DNA from: Burkholderiales bacterium
GTDB lineage: Bacteria > Pseudomonadota > Gammaproteobacteria > Burkholderiales > SG8-41
Assembly: GCA_019635015.1 (NCBI GenBank)
Contig: JAHCAG010000004.1
Coordinates: forward strand, 62,001 to 126,000
DNA length: 64,000 nucleotides
Direction: 5' to 3'
The notes below the pieces were generated by a model. The model saw only the letters and a program-made list of their open reading frames with translations, was not told where the DNA came from and did no database searches. Both the position numbers and the translations under genes were made by a program. Below, one piece after another: positions 54,330 to 63,133 of this stretch. Positions within the stretch are counted from its first letter, which is position 1. Each line of letters opens with the position of its first letter.

Positions 54330-56036
54330 TCAGTCGGCGAGCTGGCTGCTGACGCGCATCGCCTCGTCCGCCGTGGTGCGGCCGGCGGCGACGATCTGCG
54401 CCGCGTGGTGGCGCAGGGTGCGCCCGGCCAGCTGCTCGCGGGCGATCTTGATGAACTTCTGCACATCCTCCTGGTTTGCAGCCTCCACCACCGGCTTGGT
54501 CATTTCCAGCATTTCATAAACGCCGGTGCGGCCGTTGAAACCGGTGCCGTTGCAATGCGAACAGCCGCGGCCGCGCTTGTAGACATGACTATCGACTGCG
54601 TCCCCCAGTTCGCTGCGCAGGAACTCGTGCTCGTTGGGCAGCAGCTTGTAATCCTCGACACAGCTCTCGCAGATCACCCGTACCAGGCGCTGGGCAATCA
54701 CCAGCTGCAGCGACAGCGCCACCATGTAGCGCGGGGCCCCCATGTCGAGCAGCCTGATCGGTGTGCTCGAGGCATCGTTGGTATGCAGGGTGGAGAACAC
54801 CATGTGGCCGGTCATCGCCGCACGCAACCCGGTTTCGACGGTCTTTTCGTCGCGCATCTCGCCGACCAGCACCACGTCCGGATCCTGGCGCAGCGCGGAG
54901 CGCAGCACCCGGTCAAAGGTCAGCTCGATCTTGTCATTCACCTGCACCTGGTTGATGCCGGGCAGCCGGTATTCCACCGGGTCCTCGACGGTGATGATCT
55001 TTCGCTCCGGCGTGTTCAGCTCGTTGAGGGCCGCGTACAGGGTGGTGGTCTTGCCGCTGCCGGTGGGGCCGGTCACCAGGATCATGCCGCTGTGGCGATG
55101 GATGACTTCGCGCACCTTGACCAGCATGTCGGCGGGAATGCCGATGTTGTCGAGCCCGAGGAGACCGCTGCCCTGGTTCAGCAGGCGCATCACCACGGAC
55201 TCGCCGTACTGCGTGGGCATGGTCGATATCCGCACGTCGATCGCGCTGTTGCGCACCTTGATCGCGAAGCGGCCGTCCTGCGGCAGGCGCTTCTCGGAAA
55301 TGTCGAGGCCCGACATCAGCTTCAGTCGCAGCACCACGGCCGAGGCGATCTTGGCATCGGTCTCCGTCTGCAGGTGCAGCACACCGTCGATGCGAAAACG
55401 GATCTGCAGGCGTTTCTCCTGCGGCTCGATGTGGATGTCGGAGGCCCGCGCCTGGGTGGCATCCTCGAACACGGTCTGCAGCAGCTTGACGACCGGCGCC
55501 TCTTCCAGCCCCGGCGTGGTCGCCAGTGCGGCGAAATCCACTGCGCCGGAATCCCCGAGATCGGCGCCGAGTTCCTGCGCCAGCCCGACAATCTGTTCAG
55601 TACGCCGGTAACTGCGGTCGATCACGCGCAGCAGCTCGGTCTCGGTGACCACCGCGAGGTCGATATCGCGCTTCAGCACGCGGGCGATTTCGTCGTAGGC
55701 AGTCAGGTCGGTGGGGTCGGCCATGCCGACCATGTAGGCCTCACCCTTGTCCTCGAGCACGATGGCGCGGAAACGCCGCGCCTGGGTTTCCGGCAGCCTG
55801 GTGATGACGTCGCGCTTGATGTTGTAATGCTTGAGGTCGATATAGGCCGCCCCGAGCTGGCGCGCCAGCGCCTTCGAAATCTGCTCCTCGGTGATGAAAC
55901 CTTTCTCGATGAACACGTGGCCGAGACGGCGCCCGGACCTTTTCTGCTCCTCAAGCGCGCTTTTCAGCTGGTCTTCGGTCAGCAGCTTCTGCTGGACCAG
56001 AATTTCGCCAAGTCGGATCTTTTCGGGACGGCCCAT
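54330..56036 (-). CDS. mshE: MSHA assembly ATPase MshE
   Basis: 568 residues. The N-terminal domain has two RLG motifs (IRLGEILVQQKLLTEDQL and RRLGHVFIEKGFITEEQI), the MshEN pattern that binds c-di-GMP. The GspE-type ATPase has Walker A GPTGSGKTTTLYAAL, the Asp box EDPVEY, Walker B VLVGEMRDEKT and a His-box FSTLHTNDA. The zinc finger CESC...CSHC is complete. TTG 56051 would be nearly leaderless given the promoter at 56066, so ATG 56036 is preferred. Confidence 0.95.
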   Translation of the reverse strand: MGRPEKIRLGEILVQQKLLTEDQLKSALEEQKRSGRRLGHVFIEKGFITEEQISKALARQLGAAYIDLKHYNIKRDVITRLPETQARRFRAIVLEDKGEAYMVGMADPTDLTAYDEIARVLKRDIDLAVVTETELLRVIDRSYRRTEQIVGLAQELGADLGDSGAVDFAALATTPGLEEAPVVKLLQTVFEDATQARASDIHIEPQEKRLQIRFRIDGVLHLQTETDAKIASAVVLRLKLMSGLDISEKRLPQDGRFAIKVRNSAIDVRISTMPTQYGESVVMRLLNQGSGLLGLDNIGIPADMLVKVREVIHRHSGMILVTGPTGSGKTTTLYAALNELNTPERKIITVEDPVEYRLPGINQVQVNDKIELTFDRVLRSALRQDPDVVLVGEMRDEKTVETGLRAAMTGHMVFSTLHTNDASSTPIRLLDMGAPRYMVALSLQLVIAQRLVRVICESCVEDYKLLPNEHEFLRSELGDAVDSHVYKRGRGCSHCNGTGFNGRTGVYEMLEMTKPVVEAANQEDVQKFIKIAREQLAGRTLRHHAAQIVAAGRTTADEAMRVSSQLAD

Positions 56037-56065
56037 TCGGTTTTCACTCAAAATGAAACAGGTAA

Positions 56066-56081
56066 CGCAAGCGGCGTGCCA
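56066..56081 (-). promoter_or_regulatory. Sigma-54 promoter for mshE
   Basis: Minus-strand TGGCACGCCGCTTGCG matches the -24/-12 pattern with GG-N10-GC and the full TGGCAC box. Predicted start near 56056, about 20 bases before ATG 56036. It is in the divergent gap with trmL. Confidence 0.78.
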
Positions 56082-56194
56082 ACAGGCGTGCCCATACCCA
56101 CCCTGCCCGGCGGATATCGCATGTTATTGATAATTAAGGATATCCTCTTAAAGCCTCGAAGACAACCCGATCTGCACGCCACAGGAACTGACTG

Positions 56195-56659
56195 ATGTTC
56201 GACATCGTGCTCTACCAGCCGGAAATTGCCCCCAATACCGGCAACGTGATGCGGCTGGCAGCCAACACCGGTTCGCGGCTGCACCTGGTGCGACCGCTGG
56301 GCTTCACCCTCAACGACCGAACGCTGGCTCGCGCCGGGCTCGACTACCGCTCGAGCATCGACCTGAAGCTGCACGATGACTGGGCAGCCTGCAACACCCA
56401 TTTCGCCGGACGGCGGGTCTTCGCCATCACCACGCGGGGCAGCACACGTTACGATCAGATCAACTATGCCGCGGACGATGTGCTGGTGTTCGGCCCCGAG
56501 ACCCGGGGCCTGCCCGGGGCGCTGCTGGACAACTGGCCGGCGGAGCGGCGATTGCGCCTGCCGATGCGCGGTGACAACCGCAGCCTGAATCTGTCGAACG
56601 CAGTTGCCGTCGTCGTCTACGAAGCCTGGCGTCAGAACGGTTTTGACGGCGGTGCCTGA
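56195..56659 (+). CDS. trmL: tRNA (cytidine(34)-2'-O)-methyltransferase
   Basis: SPOUT methyltransferase modifying the wobble base of tRNA-Leu. 154 residues. Motifs: PEIAPNTGNVMRLAANTG, then FGPETRGLPGALLDNW and the knot region LNLSNAVAVVVYEAWRQ. Ends 4 bases from the convergent gpsA. The divergent 143 bases before mshE carry the sigma-54 site and an AT-rich stretch (TTATTGATAATTAAGG) that may include the trmL promoter. Confidence 0.95.
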   Translation: MFDIVLYQPEIAPNTGNVMRLAANTGSRLHLVRPLGFTLNDRTLARAGLDYRSSIDLKLHDDWAACNTHFAGRRVFAITTRGSTRYDQINYAADDVLVFGPETRGLPGALLDNWPAERRLRLPMRGDNRSLNLSNAVAVVVYEAWRQNGFDGGA

Positions 56660-56663
56660 GCCC

Positions 56664-57671
56664 TCAGCGCGCGGGCTGCTGTCCCGCATGCTCGGGTTTG
56701 GAGTCGCGGCCGAGCAGGCTGCGCACAACCTCGGCCGCACTTTCCGGCCGTGCCAGCACGCGGCAGACCGCATCGGTGATCGGCATCTCCACACCCAGCG
56801 CCTGCGCCCGGCGGCTGACCTCCGCCGCCGTGAATACGCCTTCGGCGACGTGGCCGAGGCCGGCCTGGGCCGAGGCTGCAGCTTCACCGCGGGCCAGCGC
56901 CAGTCCGACACGGCGGTTGCGCGAGAGGTCACCGGTGCATGTCAGCAGCAGATCGCCGATGCCCGCCAGTCCGGTAAAGGTTTCGGCACGGCCGCCGAGG
57001 GCAATACCGAGGCGCGTCATTTCCGCCAGTCCACGGGTAATCAAGGCCGCGCGCGCGTTGAGTCCGAGGCCCAGTCCGTCGCAGACACCGGCGGCAATGG
57101 CGATCACGTTCTTCACCGCGCCGCCGACTTCAACGCCGATCAGGTCATCATGTGAATAGACGCGCAGCGCGGGTCCGTGCAGGGCCTGCGCTGCCGTGGC
57201 CGCCAGGCCGGCATCCGCCGCTGCCAGTGTCAACGCCGCAGGCAGACCCGCCGCGACTTCCTGCGCAAAGCTGGGGCCGGAGAGTGCCGCACCCGGCGGA
57301 CTGCCGCCCATTTCTTCCGCGTAGACCTCGTGTGGCAGGCGCGCATCCGGACGTTCGAAACCCTTGCACAGCCAGATCACCGGCACCGCCAGGCGCTGCT
57401 CGCGCAGCCGGCGCAACGTTGCGCGCAAGCCGGAAACGGGGGCCGCGACCACCGCATAGCCGCAGGACTCCAGTGCACGCGACAGATCGGGCTCCACCGT
57501 CAGCCGTTCCGGAAACGGGCAGCCCGGCAGATAACGTTCGTTGACGCGGCCTGCAGACATCGCGCTGAGCTGGGCGGAATCACGTGCCCAGAGCGACACG
57601 GCATGGCGGCCGGAAAGATTGATGGCCAGCGCGGTACCCCAGGCGCCGGCACCGAGGATGGCGATTTTCAT
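56664..57671 (-). CDS. gpsA: Glycerol-3-phosphate dehydrogenase [NAD(P)+]
   Basis: Makes sn-glycerol 3-phosphate for phospholipids. 335 residues with NAD motif [15 protein letters not shown], the catalytic Lys region [17 protein letters not shown] and the [20 protein letters not shown] signature. ATG 57671 is the natural start; an open frame of 56 further codons lies upstream. The C-terminal tail ([13 protein letters not shown]) is slightly long. Confidence 0.96.
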   Translation of the reverse strand: MKIAILGAGAWGTALAINLSGRHAVSLWARDSAQLSAMSAGRVNERYLPGCPFPERLTVEPDLSRALESCGYAVVAAPVSGLRATLRRLREQRLAVPVIWLCKGFERPDARLPHEVYAEEMGGSPPGAALSGPSFAQEVAAGLPAALTLAAADAGLAATAAQALHGPALRVYSHDDLIGVEVGGAVKNVIAIAAGVCDGLGLGLNARAALITRGLAEMTRLGIALGGRAETFTGLAGIGDLLLTCTGDLSRNRRVGLALARGEAAASAQAGLGHVAEGVFTAAEVSRRAQALGVEMPITDAVCRVLARPESAAEVVRSLLGRDSKPEHAGQQPAR

Positions 57672-57702
57672 GGCGGGAGAATGCGCGCTGTAGCCGGCGG
57701 GG

Positions 57703-58140
57703 TCAGCCGCCCCAGACATCAGCCGCACGGACGTAGCCGGCGGTACCGTCACGATGCCGGACATGCACCCAGCCGGCGCTGGCGCCTTCCACCAGCTCGA
57801 GCAGCAGGTCGCGCTGCCCCTCGAAGGCCGCCGGCGCATCGGCAGCCGGTTTCTGGCGTACCGTGGCCGCGGTTTTCAGCAGCACGTGGCGCGTGTTGTC
57901 CAGCGATTTGCTCTCGACCCAGGACAGGGCGCCGGTGGCATCGCGGACCTTGACCCAGCCCTCGACCTGGACCACCACTTCGAGCGGGTAGCCGCGGCTG
58001 ACGATGAACAGCTTGCTCGATTTGGCCGAGGGCGCGTCATAAAGCACGGCCGCAGGCTCGGCCACCGAACGGAAATCCGCAGCACATGCCACTGCCGGCA
58101 GCAACCCCGCCAGCGTTGCGATGATCTGCGCGCGCTTCAT
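57703..58140 (-). CDS. Exported SH3-domain protein
   Basis: 145 residues with a signal peptide ([15 protein letters not shown]) and two bacterial SH3-like units ([20 protein letters not shown] and [20 protein letters not shown], ending [20 protein letters not shown]). Such domains often bind cell-wall peptides; here the role is unknown. It lies between secB and gpsA, on the same strand, 31 bases before gpsA. Confidence 0.8.
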   Translation of the reverse strand: MKRAQIIATLAGLLPAVACAADFRSVAEPAAVLYDAPSAKSSKLFIVSRGYPLEVVVQVEGWVKVRDATGALSWVESKSLDNTRHVLLKTAATVRQKPAADAPAAFEGQRDLLLELVEGASAGWVHVRHRDGTAGYVRAADVWGG

Positions 58141-58151
58141 TGCCCGGCCCC

Positions 58152-58622
58152 TCAGTTCGGCGCGGACTTCGGTGCGGCCGCCTGCTCCTGCTGCAACTGG
58201 CGCAGGCGTTCCTGGTAGGCGGCCTCGAAATTCATGTGTTGCAACAACACCGGCGGGAAACCGGCGCGGGCCATCAGGCTGGCCACCGCCTCGCGGGCGT
58301 AGGGCAGCAGCGTGTTGGGGCACATGATGCCGAGCACGGCATCGATTTCCTGCGGCGGCAGGCCGAGGATCTGGAAAATGCCGGCCTGCGCAACTTCGAT
58401 CAGGAATACCGTCTTTTCGCCGAGCTTCGCGGTCACCGTGACCGTCATCACCACTTCGAAAAGGCCGGCCTGCTCCAGCGGGTTCGCCGCGTTGTGCACG
58501 CTGATCTCGATCTGCGGATTCTCGCGCTCGAGAAATATCTGCGGCGCATTGGGGATCTCCAGCGACAGATCCTTGATGTAGATTTTTTCAATGCCGAACT
58601 GCACCTGCTGTTGCTCGCTCAT
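58152..58622 (-). CDS. secB: Protein-export chaperone SecB
   Basis: Keeps preproteins unfolded for SecA. 156 residues. Motifs: QFGIEKIYIKDLSLEIPNAP, IEVAQAGIFQILGLPPQEID and CPNTLLPYAREAVASLMARA, all SecB hallmarks. Follows grxC, the usual order. Confidence 0.97.
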   Translation of the reverse strand: MSEQQQVQFGIEKIYIKDLSLEIPNAPQIFLERENPQIEISVHNAANPLEQAGLFEVVMTVTVTAKLGEKTVFLIEVAQAGIFQILGLPPQEIDAVLGIMCPNTLLPYAREAVASLMARAGFPPVLLQHMNFEAAYQERLRQLQQEQAAAPKSAPN

Positions 58623-58659
58623 GAAACGGGTTCCTTGGATGACGGGGGTTAGCCGGCGT

Positions 58660-58917
58660 TTACGCCGCCAGCAGCGGGTCCAGACCGCCGGCGCGGTCGA
58701 GCGCCGCCAGATCGTCGTAGCCGCCGACGTGGGTGTCGCCGATATAGATTTGCGGCACCGTGCGGCGGCCGGTTTTTGCCATCATGTCCTCCCGCTGTGC
58801 GGGATCAAGATCGATGCGGACCTTGTCGATTTCGGCAACACCCTTGCTGCGCAGCAGGCGCTCGGCCATCTGGCAGTAGGGACAGACTGCAGTGGTATAC
58901 ATGCGGACTTTCGCCAT
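58660..58917 (-). CDS. grxC: Glutaredoxin 3
   Basis: 85 residues. Active site CPYC at residues 12-15 (YTTAVCPYCQMAERLL), TVPQIYIGDTHVGGYDDL as the cis-Pro and glutathione-binding segment. Cytosolic thiol reductant. It is between the rhodanese gene and secB. Confidence 0.96.
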   Translation of the reverse strand: MAKVRMYTTAVCPYCQMAERLLRSKGVAEIDKVRIDLDPAQREDMMAKTGRRTVPQIYIGDTHVGGYDDLAALDRAGGLDPLLAA

Positions 58918-58934
58918 GATGCGGCCCGCCGGAA

Positions 58935-59369
58935 TCAGCGTTTTTCGAGCGGCATGCCGGCCTGCTCCCAGGCGCCGATGCCGCCGCTCAGGTTCACCGC
59001 CTCGCCGAACCCGTTGCGGCGCAGCACCTGCACCGCGACGCCGGAACGCGTGCCGCTGCGGCAGGTCACGATGATCGGCTTTTCCCTGAATTTTTCCAGT
59101 TCCCGCAGACGCTCGGTCAGCTGCTTCTCGGGCACATGCCGCGCGCCGGCAACATGACCGGCCTCGTATTCACCGGTATCGCGCACATCGACCACCAGCG
59201 CGTCCTTGCGGTTGATCAGCTGCACGGCCTCCTGCACGCTGACCTCGCGGCCGGCGCGGAAGGGGCGCATCAGCAGCGGCCACAGCAGCATCGCACCGGT
59301 GATGACGGCGCCGCCGAACAACATCATGTTGAACGGATTTTTCTGCAGGAAAACGATGAAGGCATCCAT
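58935..59369 (-). CDS. Membrane-anchored rhodanese-like protein
   Basis: 144 residues with an N-terminal membrane helix (MMLFGGAVITGAMLLWPLLM) and a rhodanese domain with active loop CRSGTR in PIIVTCRSGTRSGVA and entry DALVVDVRDTGEYEAGHVAG. Likely transfers or handles persulfide sulfur. It lies 10 bases after the PglL-type gene and 17 bases before grxC. Confidence 0.9.
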   Translation of the reverse strand: MDAFIVFLQKNPFNMMLFGGAVITGAMLLWPLLMRPFRAGREVSVQEAVQLINRKDALVVDVRDTGEYEAGHVAGARHVPEKQLTERLRELEKFREKPIIVTCRSGTRSGVAVQVLRRNGFGEAVNLSGGIGAWEQAGMPLEKR

Positions 59370-59379
59370 GGGGGAAAAC

Positions 59380-61131
59380 TTATTGCTGGGACCGGGATCC
59401 GGAATGGGCGGATTCTAACAGAGGACGGAAAAGTGCCGGCTCCTCTCCGGCCAGCTGCGCGAGGCGCTGTTCGAAACCGGCAGGCGCGACGGGATAGGCC
59501 AGCCGCGCTGCGGCCAGCAGCGACTGTGCTTCCGGCGTACGGCCGGCCAGCGCCAGAAGCAGCGCCTGGCGATAAACCAGCACGGGCTGCGGGCTGAAGC
59601 GGATCACCCGTTCATTCAGCAGCAACCGGCGCTGCAGGTCGTCCCGGTTTGCCGGCAAGGGCATCACCATCGACAACTCGACATAGGGTGTCAGCAGCGT
59701 ATTGCGATGAATGCGCAGGATCGTGTTGGCAAAACCGGCGCTTTGAAGCTGGTCGATGGTGGGCCGAACCATGCGCTCGAAAACGCGGTAGTCGTTCCAC
59801 AGGAAAACCAGGTTCGCGGCTCCGACCAGCAGCGCCGTTGCGGCAACCAGGCGCCCGAAGCGGGCCAGCCGCGGCTGCAACACCGGTGACGGGCAGAGCC
59901 CCAGCAGCAGCGCTGCGATGCCGAGGAAATAGGCATACCAGAACGGATATTCGAGCAGGCTGTGGATTCCGAACACGCCCAGCGTCGCCCACAGCCACCA
60001 GTGGGCGGCATCCGGCCGCGCCTTCAGGGCCAGCAGCAGTCCCCAGCCCGCGGGAACCAGCAGCAAGGCCGCCCCGACAATGCCGGTTTCGGCCAACAAC
60101 TGCAGAGGCAGGTTATGGACATTGTTGTAGAGGCCCGGCGGCGCAAGGCCGCCGGAACCGGACAGGTACTGGAAGTACTGACCGGCGAATGCGCCCCAGC
60201 CGACCCCCGTGAACAGGTGCTCGGCGGCAATCGCCAGCGCCGCCTGCCACAGTCCGATGCGGTCGCTGACACTGGCCGCGCCCGAAAACAGGCGCTCCAC
60301 GGCCGTGACGGCCTCGCGCTGCGGTGGCGCTAACCAGCCCAGCCCGGTGCAGAACTGCAGCAGGTAATGCAGGACGATGAACATCCCGGTCCAGATGAAC
60401 AGTTGCCGCGCGCGCGGGTCTCCGCCGGCGAGCCGCAGCCGGACCGCGAAGGCAAACGCCGCGAACAGATAAAGCCAGACACTGCGCGAGCCGGACAGGC
60501 CGAGCACGAACAGCAGCGGCAACACAAGGACTGCGGCGAAGGCCAGCGGCAGGCGTCCGCGGCTGTGCAGATGAACGACGCTGAAAAGTCCCAGCGTGAC
60601 CTGCGCCGCAAAATGATTGGGCTGCGCGAGGTTGCCGAAGATGACGCTGCTGTGCAGCCGGGTAATGAAGGGGTTCAGCGGCGTTATCAGGTTGAAATGC
60701 TGGATGACGCCGATGACCGCGCTGAGCAGGGCCCCCGCGGCAAGCCCGGCGGCAACCACGTTGCAGACAGTGTCCATGCCGCAGTCCCGCACCAGGGCGC
60801 GCCCGGCGATGACCAGCAATCCGGCCCATACCAGGTAAAGCGCGCCGAGCAGCGCCTGGCCGAAATAAGGCGACCAGCCGGCAAGGCCGTGAACAACCGC
60901 CAGCCCGGCCAGCCCGAACAAGGGCAGCGCAGCCCAGGGCAGTCCGGCATTGATCCAGGTCCGGCGCTCAAGCAGCACGGCGAGCACACCGAGACCGCAG
61001 GCAAAAGCCAGCCATTCGGAATAAAACGCCGTCAGCGGAAAGCGGTGGTAAGGCTGCAGAAACGGCAACATGCACAGCATCGCCGCGGCGGCGAGGCTGA
61101 AGCGCGCAGGAAGGGACAGGACGGAATTCAT
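59380..61131 (-). CDS. PglL-type O-oligosaccharyltransferase
   Basis: 583 residues with about 12 membrane helices. The N-terminal region QPYHRFPLTAFYSEWLAFAC is the PglL_A pattern. The Wzy_C domain has SGSRSVWLYLFAAFAF and the large periplasmic-loop segment NNVHNLPLQLLAETGIVGAA, and a soluble Wzy_C_2-like C-terminus follows. PglL enzymes move lipid-linked glycans to Ser/Thr of pilins and other exported proteins. An O-antigen ligase is the main alternative, but the N- and C-terminal domains favour PglL. Confidence 0.82.
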   Translation of the reverse strand: MNSVLSLPARFSLAAAAMLCMLPFLQPYHRFPLTAFYSEWLAFACGLGVLAVLLERRTWINAGLPWAALPLFGLAGLAVVHGLAGWSPYFGQALLGALYLVWAGLLVIAGRALVRDCGMDTVCNVVAAGLAAGALLSAVIGVIQHFNLITPLNPFITRLHSSVIFGNLAQPNHFAAQVTLGLFSVVHLHSRGRLPLAFAAVLVLPLLFVLGLSGSRSVWLYLFAAFAFAVRLRLAGGDPRARQLFIWTGMFIVLHYLLQFCTGLGWLAPPQREAVTAVERLFSGAASVSDRIGLWQAALAIAAEHLFTGVGWGAFAGQYFQYLSGSGGLAPPGLYNNVHNLPLQLLAETGIVGAALLLVPAGWGLLLALKARPDAAHWWLWATLGVFGIHSLLEYPFWYAYFLGIAALLLGLCPSPVLQPRLARFGRLVAATALLVGAANLVFLWNDYRVFERMVRPTIDQLQSAGFANTILRIHRNTLLTPYVELSMVMPLPANRDDLQRRLLLNERVIRFSPQPVLVYRQALLLALAGRTPEAQSLLAAARLAYPVAPAGFEQRLAQLAGEEPALFRPLLESAHSGSRSQQ

Positions 61132-61188
61132 CCGCGGCCCGGCATCAGGCCAAGGTCCGGGCGAGGATGGGACGATTCGGCGGAAACG

Positions 61189-61515
61189 CTATTTGTCCGG
61201 CCCGCAAAACACTTCCCGCATCATGCCGATCAGCGTCAGCGTGCGTTCGTCGCCGATGCGGTAATAAACGCGGTTGGCATCCTTGCGCGTGCGCAGCACG
61301 CCTTTTTCGCGAAGAATGGCCAGGTGCTGGGAAATATTGCTCTGCGAGGTGCCGACACAGTCGACGATGTCCTGGACGCTGACTTCCTGGTCTCCGAGCA
61401 CGCAGAGGATTTTCAGGCGCAGCGGATGCGCCATCGCCTTGAGCGCCCGGGAAGCCTGTTCAATATGCTCCTCTTTTTCCAGCAACTGCTCACGTACCGC
61501 GACTACGTCCGTCAT
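61189..61515 (-). CDS. ArsR-family regulator with SqrR/BigR-like cysteines
   Basis: 108 residues from MTDVVAVREQL. Winged helix ArsR fold: RALKAMAHPLRLKILCVLGD, recognition helix GTSQSNISQHLAILREKG, wing VYYRIGDERTL. Cysteines are at 38, 53 and 104. Cys38 and Cys104 are 66 residues apart, as Cys41/Cys107 in SqrR and Cys42/Cys108 in BigR, which sense persulfide. The canonical ArsR ELCVCDL metal site is absent. Divergent from gpmI and upstream of PglL-rhodanese-grxC. Confidence 0.82.
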   Translation of the reverse strand: MTDVVAVREQLLEKEEHIEQASRALKAMAHPLRLKILCVLGDQEVSVQDIVDCVGTSQSNISQHLAILREKGVLRTRKDANRVYYRIGDERTLTLIGMMREVFCGPDK

Positions 61516-61550
61516 GAGTCTCCCGGCGCCGCCCAAGCCTGTTGAAATGA

Positions 61551-61582
61551 TTTAGAATTATACTGCATCACAATATTCTGAA
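61551..61582. promoter_or_regulatory. Possible ArsR operator between arsR and gpmI
   Basis: An imperfect AT-rich inverted repeat with inner arms AGAAT (61554-61558) and ATTCT (61575-61579) in the 82-base divergent gap. TTATACT inside could serve as a -10 box. Confidence 0.35.
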
Positions 61583-61597
61583 AACGTCATAAAAATC

Positions 61598-63129
<1,532 letters not shown>

Positions 63130-63133
<4 letters not shown>

